25,476 nucleotides of DNA from a virus. The position numbers and the translations under genes are program-made. The stretch is taken from positions 1 through 25,476 of IMG/VR virus record IMGVR_UViG_3300026518_000055. One strand, 5' to 3'. This document shows positions 11,542-20,238 of the stretch, in pieces (positions within the stretch are counted from its first letter, which is position 1; every line of letters starts with the position of its first letter). The notes under the pieces are model-generated. The model had not been told where the DNA came from. It made no database searches and saw only the letters and a program-made list of their open reading frames with translations.

Positions 11542-13699
11542 CCAACAGTTGCCGAATGTTTATCTGTTCAATGATGAGCGCTATCAACAAAAGCGTAAGC
11601 GGTCTATTTCAGCTGAAAAGAGCGATAAGATTATTGAGCAAGCTAAAAAGCATGTTGAAGCTTGGTTTAGCTATTTCTCACATAACATTACAAGCTTTAG
11701 AAACGATAAATACTTTTTCAATGATGAACAGTGGAATAACCAAGAATGGAGTAGTTACGTTCAAACAGGCAAAACGCCTTATACATTCAACAAATTAAAG
11801 CCTTTGGTGCGTCAATTGCTTGGCGAGCAAATGAATATGCAGCCAAAGCTGAATTTGGTACCAACCAACCCGGAATCAGCTAATGCCAATAACGATTTAA
11901 TGCTCAGCAAGTTTCTGCGTGCATTAGCGTATGGCTCCCATGCGTCTCAAGCTTATTCTGAGTGCTTTAAAAACCAGTGTGTTGGTGGGTGGGGTGTCCT
12001 TAAAGTTGGTACTGAGTATGAAGACCCTTATAAGTTCGATCAAAAAATCACAATCAAAGGTTCGCCTGACCCACTTACGGTAGGTTTTGACCCTAATGCT
12101 CAAAAATCATGCAAGACGGATGGTGATTTCCAGTTTTGCTATGAAATCATCTCAAAAGAAGATTTTGAAGCAAGCTACCCAAATGCCAAAGTACCAACAG
12201 GGCAACAAATTTTAGGCTCTTCACGCTCTTTTCTACCGCAAATAGATAGAAAAAGTGTAGTAGTGCTCGAGTACTACGTAAAAGATTACAAGTCTAAGAC
12301 GCTTGTACAGCTCACAAATGGAGTGGATTTCAAACAAGATGTTTTGGAAGAAGATGCAGAAGAAGTTGCGGCTCAATACGAGCAGATGATGGCCATGCGA
12401 GGTGTGCCATTAGAAATGATTCCACCTTTGGTTGAGGCAAATCGCAGAAAAACGAAATTAACCTTTATCAAGTGCTACAAACTTACCTCAGAACAAGTTT
12501 TAGAAGAGTATGAGTGGCCTGCGAGTAGCTTTCCTTTTGTGTTTGTAGATGCCATGAGTTACATCCAAGAAGGCAAGCAATACACCGAGTCATTTATTCA
12601 CGGCGCTAAAGATGCCCAGAAGAATTATAACTACTGTATGTCAGAGGCCATTAATGGCTTATCACGACTTCGTAAAGAGCAAGTTTATGGTACTGAAGAA
12701 AACTTCAAAAACTATGAAGAAATTATGCGCAACCCGGACAGGCAACAAGGGTTTGTGCCATTCAATGTTGACCCTGAAAACCCCCAGCCTATTTTTAGGC
12801 CGCCTGAAGAGCTGCCACAGGCGTTTTTTCAGTTAGCCGAAAGTGCCGAAGAAGACATTTACAAAACTTTAGGCGTTTATCCAGCTGCTAGAGGTGAATT
12901 ACCGAATCAAACCAGTGGCGTTGCTATTGGCAGAACTATTACGCAAGGCAACCTATCTTTTGTGCAGCTAATGCAAAACCTTTACACAGGTATGCAGGCT
13001 GTTGGCGAAATTGTAATGGAGCTTATCCCTAAGCTTTACGACACCGAACGCATTGTTTCTGTCGTGGATGAGTCGGGTAAGAGTCAATCAGTCACTATCA
13101 ATCAAGTTCAAGGCAACCAAGTTAAGAACGATGTTACGGATAGCGTGTATAAGCTAGAAGTGCAGCCCGTAGCTTCATTTACTATTCAGCAAGAATTAGT
13201 GCGTGAGGAGCTTTATCGCTTAGCAAGCATTTACCCAGCTGTCTCACCATTAGTTCTCGACATGATTGCATCGACTATTCAAAGTCCGATAGCTCCAAGA
13301 TTGGTTGATAGGTTTGAAACCCTTGTTCCACAAAATATTTTACGTGAAGAGAAAGGTTTACCACCGCTTCCACCACAGCCAAATCCACAACAAGAACTCA
13401 TGCAAGCCCAAATGGCCAAAGTTCAAAGCGAGACTGCGAAGAATATGGCGTCCGCACAAAAAGATAAAGCTGAAGTCACATTAAAAGCTCAAAAGCTGCA
13501 ACAAGATGCAGTTCAAAATCAGCAAAAGAACCAACTAGATGCTGCGCACCTGCAAGTAGAAAGACAAAAGCTAGCTGATGCGATTGAAAAAGCTTACATC
13601 GATGCAGATGCAGAGATAACGAATGCTCATATGCAAAAAGACATGACGGCTATGAAAGTTTTAAGTGATTTACACAAAGCTGAGATGAAGCACAAATGA
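11534..13699 (+). CDS. Portal protein, P22 gp1-like
   Basis: A 721-residue protein, nearly the size of P22 gp1 (725 residues). N-terminal region 'VEAWFSYFSHNITSFRNDKYFFNDEQW' and 'TPYTFNKLKPLVRQLLGEQ' is typical of the P22 portal family. The C-terminal 100 residues (from about 620) are a Gln/Lys/Ala-rich helix, matching the long barrel that P22 portals extend into the capsid. The dodecamer forms the DNA entry vertex and docks terminase and then the gp4-like factor. The ATG overlaps terL, so the genes are coupled. Confidence 0.92.
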   Translation: MLDQQLPNVYLFNDERYQQKRKRSISAEKSDKIIEQAKKHVEAWFSYFSHNITSFRNDKYFFNDEQWNNQEWSSYVQTGKTPYTFNKLKPLVRQLLGEQMNMQPKLNLVPTNPESANANNDLMLSKFLRALAYGSHASQAYSECFKNQCVGGWGVLKVGTEYEDPYKFDQKITIKGSPDPLTVGFDPNAQKSCKTDGDFQFCYEIISKEDFEASYPNAKVPTGQQILGSSRSFLPQIDRKSVVVLEYYVKDYKSKTLVQLTNGVDFKQDVLEEDAEEVAAQYEQMMAMRGVPLEMIPPLVEANRRKTKLTFIKCYKLTSEQVLEEYEWPASSFPFVFVDAMSYIQEGKQYTESFIHGAKDAQKNYNYCMSEAINGLSRLRKEQVYGTEENFKNYEEIMRNPDRQQGFVPFNVDPENPQPIFRPPEELPQAFFQLAESAEEDIYKTLGVYPAARGELPNQTSGVAIGRTITQGNLSFVQLMQNLYTGMQAVGEIVMELIPKLYDTERIVSVVDESGKSQSVTINQVQGNQVKNDVTDSVYKLEVQPVASFTIQQELVREELYRLASIYPAVSPLVLDMIASTIQSPIAPRLVDRFETLVPQNILREEKGLPPLPPQPNPQQELMQAQMAKVQSETAKNMASAQKDKAEVTLKAQKLQQDAVQNQQKNQLDAAHLQVERQKLADAIEKAYIDADAEITNAHMQKDMTAMKVLSDLHKAEMKHK

Positions 13700-13703
13700 T
13701 TTT

Positions 13704-13773
13704 AAAGAGTCGCGGACTTAAGCCGCGTATCGCAGCTATGCGACAAATAGCAAAGAGTCGCGGCCTTAAGCCG
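13704..13773 (+). repeat. Duplicated 22-bp hairpin sequence between portal and scaffold genes
   Basis: 13704-13725 and 13752-13773 match at 21 of 22 bases (core GTCGCGG.CTTAAGCCG). The first copy folds as CGCGG...CCGCG, the second as CGGC-CTTAA-GCCG, with TCGCA-GCTA-TGCGA (13730-13743) between them. No T-tract follows, so they are probably RNA-processing or stability elements rather than terminators. Confidence 0.75.
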
Positions 13774-13816
13774 GTGATTCGTTAAGTACACGATACGTCT
13801 ATTGGAGGACATAACT

Positions 13817-14623
13817 ATGAACGATGAAATGCAAAATGTTGAACAAGTAGAAGAGCAAGTAAACCCTGAAGCCGAAACTGAAGAGGTTGAAAGTGTGCCC
13901 GAAGCTGAAGTTGAAAACGAATCAGCTCAAGAGGAGGCAATTGATTTGTCACCTGAAGAGCAAGAGAAGTTTGACAAACTTTTAGCTAAAGAGCGTAAAA
14001 AATTCGGCAACGCTATTGCGGCTGAGCGAGCGAAAGCCCGCCAAAAAGGCCAAGAAGCGTTAATGAATGAACCTGCTTACCAACAGCAACCATCCGCACC
14101 CGAAGGGGCTATTTATGACCCTGAAACCGGTGAGTATGTTGATGTAAATAGTGTGACTGGGCAGTTGTTACAGCGCGCGCAAAAAGTTAGTGAGCGTAAG
14201 GCTCAAGAGCAACAAGCGCAAGCTTTCGCAGCTCAACAGAAACAATACGAAGAGCTAGTAGACAGAATTAATGTCGGTTACGGCACGCATGACAATTTTG
14301 ACCAAGCACTTCAAATATTTACTCAAAATGGAACCGATGCAATGGCAGAAGCCTTGCAAGGTGTAGATGAGCCAAGCGAACTCATTGCGTATTACGCAGA
14401 CAAGCCTGGTGAATTGCAAAGAATCGCGAAGTTGCCTCCTGCTAAACAAGTGCGCGAGATACATAGGGCAGAAGACACGATTAAGCCTCGTAAAAAGCTA
14501 GTGAATAAAGCTTCGGAACCGGTATCTGGCGTTAATTCTAATCGTAACCTTGCGGTGCGCTCAAATGACCAATCTTATGAGCAAATGTGTGCGTACTGGA
14601 AGGAAAGACTTAACAGTAGGTAG
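13817..14623 (+). CDS. Scaffolding protein, P22 gp8-like
   Basis: A 268-residue protein, very acidic and Glu-rich at the N-terminus (EEVESVPEAEVENESAQEEA). A highly charged, Gln-rich helical middle (about 75-145) leads to a basic C-terminus (AVRSNDQSYEQMCAYWKERLNSR). P22 gp8 (303 residues) has the same plan, and its basic C-terminal helix-turn-helix binds coat. It directs procapsid assembly and then leaves. GGAGG sits 8 nt before ATG 13817, and an in-frame TTG at 13802 overlaps that site and is rejected. It lies between portal and coat as in P22. Confidence 0.85.
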   Translation: MNDEMQNVEQVEEQVNPEAETEEVESVPEAEVENESAQEEAIDLSPEEQEKFDKLLAKERKKFGNAIAAERAKARQKGQEALMNEPAYQQQPSAPEGAIYDPETGEYVDVNSVTGQLLQRAQKVSERKAQEQQAQAFAAQQKQYEELVDRINVGYGTHDNFDQALQIFTQNGTDAMAEALQGVDEPSELIAYYADKPGELQRIAKLPPAKQVREIHRAEDTIKPRKKLVNKASEPVSGVNSNRNLAVRSNDQSYEQMCAYWKERLNSR

Positions 14624-14628
14624 TAAAA

Positions 14629-15873
14629 ATGGCTAATACATATTTAAACTCAAGTTTAATTAGTAAACAGGCAGCAGCAATCTTTAAAGCAGAAAACAGC
14701 TTTTTAGCAACTGCACATGACAAATATGAAAACATGTTTAACGATAACACCTATAAATCAGGTGATACCGTAAATGTACGAAAAGATAACTTTTTTGAAG
14801 GTCAGCGTGGTGACGTTGCAACAGCAGAAGACATTACTGAAGAAAGCTTTGCGCTTACTATCGGTCCTTTGTACACGGTTGCGATTACTTATACCCCAAC
14901 AGATTTGCAGCGTGATATTGCTGACTTTGGCGCTGAAGTAATTCATCCCGCTGTTCGCCGTTTGGTTAAAATGATTAACAATGATGTGGCAACAGCTTCT
15001 TTAACTCAAGTACACAACTTTACTGGTGACATTAGCGCGCCTATCAACTCTTTTAATGCGATTAATGCAGTTAATCCATTAATGAACAGCTTGAACATGA
15101 ATGGCTACCGTCGCTATCTGTGCATGGATGAATACAATGCTTATGAAGCGCAAGGCAATGTTACTATTCAGAACTCTTTTGTATCACCATTGAACAAAGA
15201 AGTGACCTTGGATGCTCAAATGGGCAGATTAGCTGGTGTGAATATCATGCGTGATACATCTATTCGGCCTCACATTTCTGGTACTCATGCAGCAGCTGGT
15301 GATATCACCGTTAAAACCGCTGTAAGCTCAGGCTCTTCAATCGTTGTAACCGGACTTACCCCAACCACGGGTACATTTGCTGTAGGCGATGTGTTCAGCT
15401 TGGATGGTGTGTTTGAGTTCGATCGCATTGGTCGCCAAGCATTAGCAGTCAAAAAGCAGTTTGCTGTAACCGCGGTAAGCGGCCCTGCTGATGGTAGTGG
15501 TGATATCACTTTGACTGTTACACCTGAATTAATTGCAAGCGGTTCACGTCAGAACTTTATTGTTCCAGGCGCTTCGCCTAATGAAATTCCAGCAGGTGCG
15601 GTTCTTAACGTTCAAACCAACTCTACTGTTGGCTTCATGAATGATATTGCTTACACAGAAAAAGGTTTGATTGTTTGTATGCCTCCTTTAGAGCGTATGG
15701 ATTCTCCTGATTCTTATGTACATACCGATGCTGACTCTGGTGTGTCTATTCGAGTAAGTAAAACAGCTGAAGTTCTTAACAACAAAAACGTTATGCGTTT
15801 GGATGCGCAAGCAGCGATTCGCTGGGTACCAGACCAAGCAGTTCGTTTGTTGGGTAAAAACGCAGCAGCTTAA
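14629..15873 (+). CDS. Major capsid (coat) protein, P22 gp5-like
   Basis: A 414-residue protein (P22 coat is 430). 'ISKQAAAIFKAENSFLATAH', 'YKSGDTVNVRKDNFF' and 'YTPTDLQRDIADFGAEVIHP' follow the P22 coat family (HK97-like fold). A Gly/Ser/Thr-rich region at about 215-300 (TVKTAVSSGSSIVVTG, VSGPADGSGDITLTV) would correspond to the inserted beta-domain. It begins 5 nt after the scaffold stop and is followed by a strong hairpin, the usual arrangement for the most abundant virion protein. Confidence 0.9.
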   Translation: MANTYLNSSLISKQAAAIFKAENSFLATAHDKYENMFNDNTYKSGDTVNVRKDNFFEGQRGDVATAEDITEESFALTIGPLYTVAITYTPTDLQRDIADFGAEVIHPAVRRLVKMINNDVATASLTQVHNFTGDISAPINSFNAINAVNPLMNSLNMNGYRRYLCMDEYNAYEAQGNVTIQNSFVSPLNKEVTLDAQMGRLAGVNIMRDTSIRPHISGTHAAAGDITVKTAVSSGSSIVVTGLTPTTGTFAVGDVFSLDGVFEFDRIGRQALAVKKQFAVTAVSGPADGSGDITLTVTPELIASGSRQNFIVPGASPNEIPAGAVLNVQTNSTVGFMNDIAYTEKGLIVCMPPLERMDSPDSYVHTDADSGVSIRVSKTAEVLNNKNVMRLDAQAAIRWVPDQAVRLLGKNAAA

Positions 15874-15880
15874 CCAGGTT

Positions 15881-15900
15881 GGGGGCTTCGGCCCCCTCAT
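15881..15900 (+). terminator. Strong hairpin after the coat gene
   Basis: GGGGGC-TTCG-GCCCCC followed by TCATTT. The UUCG tetraloop makes it very stable. The T-tract is short, so it may be a partial terminator or a 3' stabiliser of coat mRNA. Confidence 0.75.
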
Positions 15901-15915
15901 TTAGGAGCAGAAATT

Positions 15916-16110
15916 ATGCAGTATTTTGTTTATCACATTGAAGGCGAACGGCGCTTAATTCAAGGTGACAAGTTTGATGATTACATGCGAAACGAAGAGT
16001 GGTTTAAGACACCTTCTGAAGCAAAAGCCGCTTGGCACGCAGCGAAAGATGTAAAGCCAAAGGTAGAAAAGAAAAAAGCAGTCAAAAAAACTGTAGTTAA
16101 AGAAGGTTAG
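15916..16110 (+). CDS. Small Lys-rich protein after coat
   Basis: A 64-residue protein: an alpha/beta N-terminal part (MQYFVYHIEGERRLIQGDKF) and a C-terminal tail of Lys, Ala and Val (KPKVEKKKAVKKTVVKEG), with AGGAG 9 nt before the ATG. It sits between coat and the gp4-like gene. The positive tail could contact DNA or capsid, but no family is recognised. Confidence 0.6.
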   Translation: MQYFVYHIEGERRLIQGDKFDDYMRNEEWFKTPSEAKAAWHAAKDVKPKVEKKKAVKKTVVKEG

Positions 16111-16115
16111 TTCTA

Positions 16116-16838
16116 GTGGATACATTGTCAGTCAATAACATAATCAATAACGCACTTAGAGAAGCTGGTGCTGAATCCGCCTATCAGGGCGAAAATTCGG
16201 CTGCACGTCAGTTTGCGCTTGATTACTTGAATGACATTTTATCTGAAATGGGTTTGATTGGGGATAAAATACCTTATCAGGCTGAATTATCCTTTACACT
16301 AGGCGCAAACCAGCAATCGATTACGATTGGAACTGCGGCCGGGTCAGATGTTGTTACAGCTCATAACTTGGTTGAGTTGGATTATGTGAAAATTGCGGTT
16401 GATGATTTTTATTATCCTTTAGCCATTATCAATTCAAACATAGTGGGTACAAATATCACGTCTGAAACGATTACTGGTCGACCAACCCAGGTGTTTGTAT
16501 CTCCACAAGCCAATCAATGGGTATTAGAGTTTTTTCCTACTCCAGACCGTCAATACTCCATCGAAATGCGCTTTAAATACACCATTAGCACGGTTGACTA
16601 TGGCGATACAATTGATTTGCCTAGAAGTTACAGGGAGTACTTGGTTTTGTCCTTAGCTAAACGAGTAATAAGAAGTACGCGTTTAACTACTTGGACACCA
16701 GAGATGGAAATGGCACTGCGCGAGCAAAAGAAAAACATACAAGCAGCTGCCGTAAAAGATTTTAGCGTACGTACTCGACCACCCATTACACATTATGATT
16801 GGTTTTACACCCAAAGACTGGGAGTGATTTCGTCATGA
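16116..16838 (+). CDS. Tail accessory factor / head completion protein, P22 gp4-like
   Basis: A 240-residue protein from GTG 16116. 'IINNALREAGAESAYQGENSA' and 'ALDYLNDILSEMGLIG' form an N-terminal helical bundle, followed by a beta-rich middle and 'DLPRSYREYLVLSLAKRVIRST' near the end. P22 gp4 binds the portal after packaging and forms the first ring of the tail. The helical start and genomic position match, but this protein is longer than P22 gp4 (166 residues). Its stop overlaps the next ATG (ATGA). Confidence 0.75.
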   Translation: MDTLSVNNIINNALREAGAESAYQGENSAARQFALDYLNDILSEMGLIGDKIPYQAELSFTLGANQQSITIGTAAGSDVVTAHNLVELDYVKIAVDDFYYPLAIINSNIVGTNITSETITGRPTQVFVSPQANQWVLEFFPTPDRQYSIEMRFKYTISTVDYGDTIDLPRSYREYLVLSLAKRVIRSTRLTTWTPEMEMALREQKKNIQAAAVKDFSVRTRPPITHYDWFYTQRLGVISS

Positions 16839-18301
16839 TAAAAACGAACATACCTTTCATTGGTGGCGCTGGCGGTTATTTTGGTCAGCAACTTGACCCG
16901 CAAAAAACCATTAACATGTTTGTTGGGGAAGTAAATGGTGCAGGGCAAAAAGCCTTGATTACAATTCCTGGCTCAAGATTGCTTCACACCGAAGAGGGAA
17001 AAAATAATACAAGAGCACTGTTTGAAAATACAGATAATCTATTTGCTGTATTTGGCGATACTCTCATTAATTTTGACAATGCTTTAACTCCCGTTACCGT
17101 AGGTACGTTTAATACGTCTGCGGGTTACGTGGGTGTTCAAGCTAATAATTCTCAGCAAATTGTTTTTGTGGACAATGTAGAAGGGTGGGTATATGACTTT
17201 TCAAGTACACCTACTTGGACTCAGATTAGCGATACTGACTTTACAAGTTTAAATGGCCCGATAGATGTGGACTTTTTAGATGGATTTATCATTGTGGGCT
17301 TCAGTGGGTCAAATACTTGGGCTATTTCCGATATTGATGACGCCACCAGCTGGAATGCGTTAAATAGAGCTGAATTAACAACAGATGGAAATGAGCGAAT
17401 AACGGGCATTCGTGTATTAGAAGACTTATTGTTTATCTTTGGGCGTAAAGTGACTGAGATTTGGTATAACTCAGGGGTGGGGTCCAGCTTCCCATTTGTT
17501 AGAAACAGCAATTTAACCATGCAGTATGGGTGTGCGGCTACTGCAAGTATTGCTCGAGGCAATTTAAGCAACGGTGAAAGTGTTTTAGCATGGTTAGCTT
17601 CTGATAAAAACGGAGCGCCAACCGTTCGGGTTACTAATGGTGGCAAATCTCAAGCCATATCAGATGCCGCTATAGAATACCGCATTGAGCAACTAGATAC
17701 GATTGATGACGCTGCAGGCTATATCTACCAAGTAGATGGGCATACCTTTTATTTTCTTAATTTCCCAACTGAAGATTTAACGGTCGTTTATGATTTTGAT
17801 AGCGGTGAGTGGCATGACCAACAAATGATTGATGGCAGTCAGTATTTTTCATGTTGCCATGCATACTTCCAGAAAAAACACATTCTTGGGCATACGAGTG
17901 CTGGAAAAATTAGCCAGCTTTCAAGTGACTTTACAAAGAATGATGACGAGGCGATTCACTGTGTGCGTGTCACGCCGATTTTTAGCTTACCTGCTGAGCA
18001 AAGGGCGAAAGCGGCACGTTTTCAAATTGAAATGCGTCAAGGTCTTGGTCTTAAAGAGTCGGACGAAAAGAATGATGCAGATTTTGATCCAAAAGTTTAT
18101 TTAAGCTTTTCAAGCAATGGTGGTTATACGTTTGGTGAGCAGGTTTCACACTCCATTGGCCGAGTCGGTGAAGCAGGGTGGCTTACTATGGGTATTGATT
18201 ACTCTTTATCTGACCGATTGTGCTGGCGTATAGAGTGTATGAATGGCGTTAAAAATATTTGGTTGAACGCGGCCGTATTAATGACAAATGAGGGCTACTG
18301 A
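16835..18301 (+). CDS. DNA stabilization / tail hub protein, P22 gp10-like
   Basis: A 488-residue protein (P22 gp10 is 472) made almost wholly of beta strands with repeated VFGDTLINFD, FVDNVEGWVYDF and FIIVGFSGSNTWAISDIDD units, consistent with the gp10 beta-propeller-like hub. The start 'MIKTNIPFIGGAGGYFGQQLDPQKTINMF' is typical of the family. ATG 16835 lies in an ATGA overlap with the gp4-like gene; an upstream ATG (16799) would read through that gene and is rejected. Gp10 caps the portal-gp4 complex to retain DNA. Confidence 0.85.
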   Translation: MIKTNIPFIGGAGGYFGQQLDPQKTINMFVGEVNGAGQKALITIPGSRLLHTEEGKNNTRALFENTDNLFAVFGDTLINFDNALTPVTVGTFNTSAGYVGVQANNSQQIVFVDNVEGWVYDFSSTPTWTQISDTDFTSLNGPIDVDFLDGFIIVGFSGSNTWAISDIDDATSWNALNRAELTTDGNERITGIRVLEDLLFIFGRKVTEIWYNSGVGSSFPFVRNSNLTMQYGCAATASIARGNLSNGESVLAWLASDKNGAPTVRVTNGGKSQAISDAAIEYRIEQLDTIDDAAGYIYQVDGHTFYFLNFPTEDLTVVYDFDSGEWHDQQMIDGSQYFSCCHAYFQKKHILGHTSAGKISQLSSDFTKNDDEAIHCVRVTPIFSLPAEQRAKAARFQIEMRQGLGLKESDEKNDADFDPKVYLSFSSNGGYTFGEQVSHSIGRVGEAGWLTMGIDYSLSDRLCWRIECMNGVKNIWLNAAVLMTNEGY

Positions 18302-18597
18302 TGAGTATTCAATATTTACAGAGACCGCCTTTGAAGTCAGATGTCGCAGAAGCAAACAAGCTCTCTACTGATTACCAAAAGTACTTAACCAATGTTAATG
18401 CGACGGTTCAAGGGGCTATCAAGCCGATGACTTATACCAAAGGAACAACCGCGGCATTAGGGCATGTATTTCAGGTGCCTCCTTATAAAACGACTGAAAT
18501 AAACAGTATTCAAAATCCGGTGGATGGCGCAATTGTGTATGACACCGATGTTAATGACTTTAAGTTTCGCGTTGCAGGCGCGTGGGTGGTGAAATAA
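18301..18597 (+). CDS. Small virion-region protein (unrecognised)
   Basis: A 98-residue protein whose ATG shares one base with the gp10-like stop and whose stop overlaps the next ATG (TAATG). An N-terminal helix is followed by 'TTEINSIQNPVDGAIVYDTDVNDFKFRVAGAWV'. The 'G.IVYDTD...FKFR..GAWV' ending resembles terminal strands of phage fibre or needle proteins. It occupies the slot of the P22 tail needle gene but is far too short to be gp26. Function uncertain; it may be a structural adaptor. Confidence 0.55.
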   Translation: MSIQYLQRPPLKSDVAEANKLSTDYQKYLTNVNATVQGAIKPMTYTKGTTAALGHVFQVPPYKTTEINSIQNPVDGAIVYDTDVNDFKFRVAGAWVVK

Positions 18598-19214
18598 TGG
18601 CGATAAATTGGGGAAGCATAGCTGGGGGTGCTGGCGGCATTTTAGGTGGTTTGATGGGAGGCTCTACACCAAATTATGGAAGCGCGGAAGGTTCAATCAA
18701 TCAATATACTAATGAAGGTGTTAATAAACTTAACCCTTACGATGAAGGTGGTTTAGCTGGTATGGCTGGCATGGAACATTTTGGGGATATGTTTTCTAAC
18801 CCGGAAGCGTTTTATCAGCACTTTGCTGCAAACTATCAGATGTCTCCAGGGGCGCAGCATCAGCTTCATACAGGTATGAATGCCGTTCGAGCAGCTATGG
18901 CGTCACGCGGATTAGATGGTTCAGGGGCAGAAGCTAAAGCTCTGACTAATTACACCCAGGGCGTAATCAACCAAGACATGAACAGTCAATATAACAATAT
19001 GATGGCGGCGGCCCGCATGGGAATGGGCGCTTATGGCTCTTTGTTTGGTCGAGGAGAAGGTGCAGCTGCTAATGAAGCCGGGTTATATGGGAATGCAGGG
19101 CGAGACATTGCGGGTATGCAGCAAGCTCAAGCTAATGCTGATGCAGCGCAAAAAAATGCTAACAATTCCAGTATTCTTGGCGGTATTGGAGACCTTGTGG
19201 GGAGTTTCTTATGA
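18597..19214 (+). CDS. Ejection/DNA-transfer protein, P22 gp7-like position
   Basis: A 205-residue protein with a Gly-rich hydrophobic start (GSIAGGAGGILGGLMGG), then Gly/Ala/Met-rich helices (QLHTGMNAVRAAMASRGLDGSGAEAKAL) and a second small hydrophobic end (ILGGIGDLVGSFL). Low-complexity amphipathic helices of this kind are typical of internal virion proteins that enter the host with the DNA. It is first of three such genes, as 7-20-16 in P22. I choose ATG 18597 over a GTG at 18582 because of the TAATG coupling. Confidence 0.7.
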   Translation: MAINWGSIAGGAGGILGGLMGGSTPNYGSAEGSINQYTNEGVNKLNPYDEGGLAGMAGMEHFGDMFSNPEAFYQHFAANYQMSPGAQHQLHTGMNAVRAAMASRGLDGSGAEAKALTNYTQGVINQDMNSQYNNMMAAARMGMGAYGSLFGRGEGAAANEAGLYGNAGRDIAGMQQAQANADAAQKNANNSSILGGIGDLVGSFL

Positions 19215-20236
19215 TGGGTTATCGGCCTTTTAATGCTATGCAAGCAATCAGCGGCGGAATAAATGAAGCTTTATCGGCCAAAGCGGCGCAGCTTCAAAAT
19301 AAACGCGCTCAAATGATGAATCAAGAAATGCCTGCAATGAATGCGGCTAAAATGGCACTTTTGAATGCCCAGGTTAAAGGCGCCGATTTAAAAAATCAGT
19401 ATTTACCACAGACCATGCAAATTATGCAGCAGAATGCTAATACTAAACAAGGTATGCTGCGCCAAAGTCAGAATAGATTTGGTAATGCGTATGCTCTTCA
19501 AAAATATTTCCAAACTCCATTTGGTAAAAAGTTGTTGGCATCTAATCCTCAGCTAGCCCAAAATGTAGCTAACTATGTTGGTAATCAAAGCCAACAGCTT
19601 GGTGGAGTTCCAGGTCAGGCTGCCCCTGTGGTTACTCCACAGCAGGTTGCAGCGGGAATGAATAGTGAATCACAAAAACTTTTAAAAGATACAACCGATG
19701 CACAGGCACGACAAAAAAACTTGTATGCAGCAAACATTGATAAAACATTGGCTCAAATTAACCCAGATGATTTAACTCAATATGCGGGAATAAAAGGTGT
19801 TTTTGATAAAGGTGGCGATGAATTCTTAACGATGCTGGGCGAAGCGCCAAAAGATTATCAAAAATACACAAATGCAATGACTAACTCCAAACTTTTGGCT
19901 AAACAAGTTCGTCAGTTTTACGGTGATTCTATTCAGCCGAGTGTGATTCAAGCTTTACAAAATCTTACTAATCCTGCCACCTGGAAAAATAACCCTCAAT
20001 TAGCCAAACAACAGTTTGAAGCTTTTGCAAATACATTACGTAAAGAAACACAAACGTACCGTAGCGCAATGCAAAGCCCAGGAATTTACATGGGCAATCC
20101 CGTTGGCTCGCAAAGTAGCCCATCTCAACCGGCTCCACCAGGAAGGGTAACAGTTATTTCTCCTAATGGAGATGTGGGTCATATTCCAGCTGACCAGTTA
20201 CAAGCAGCTTTGGCACAGGGATATAAAAGAGGTTAA
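19211..20236 (+). CDS. Ejection/internal virion protein, P22 gp20-like position
   Basis: A 341-residue protein, Gln/Ala/Asn/Met-rich with long helices (about 15-80, ALSAKAAQLQNKRAQMMNQE), a central helical domain (about 150-280) and a Pro/Ser-rich tail ending in 'VTVISPNGDVGHIPADQLQAALAQGYK'. It begins in an ATGA overlap. Composition and the middle position of the three-gene ejection cassette support the call; there is no motif specific to gp20. Confidence 0.65.
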   Translation: MMGYRPFNAMQAISGGINEALSAKAAQLQNKRAQMMNQEMPAMNAAKMALLNAQVKGADLKNQYLPQTMQIMQQNANTKQGMLRQSQNRFGNAYALQKYFQTPFGKKLLASNPQLAQNVANYVGNQSQQLGGVPGQAAPVVTPQQVAAGMNSESQKLLKDTTDAQARQKNLYAANIDKTLAQINPDDLTQYAGIKGVFDKGGDEFLTMLGEAPKDYQKYTNAMTNSKLLAKQVRQFYGDSIQPSVIQALQNLTNPATWKNNPQLAKQQFEAFANTLRKETQTYRSAMQSPGIYMGNPVGSQSSPSQPAPPGRVTVISPNGDVGHIPADQLQAALAQGYKRG

Positions 20237-20238
20237 CC

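Noticed and set aside
17221-17646. Minus-strand ORF of 141 codons
   Set aside because: It lies wholly inside the gp10-like gene, which has clear family features and operon context.
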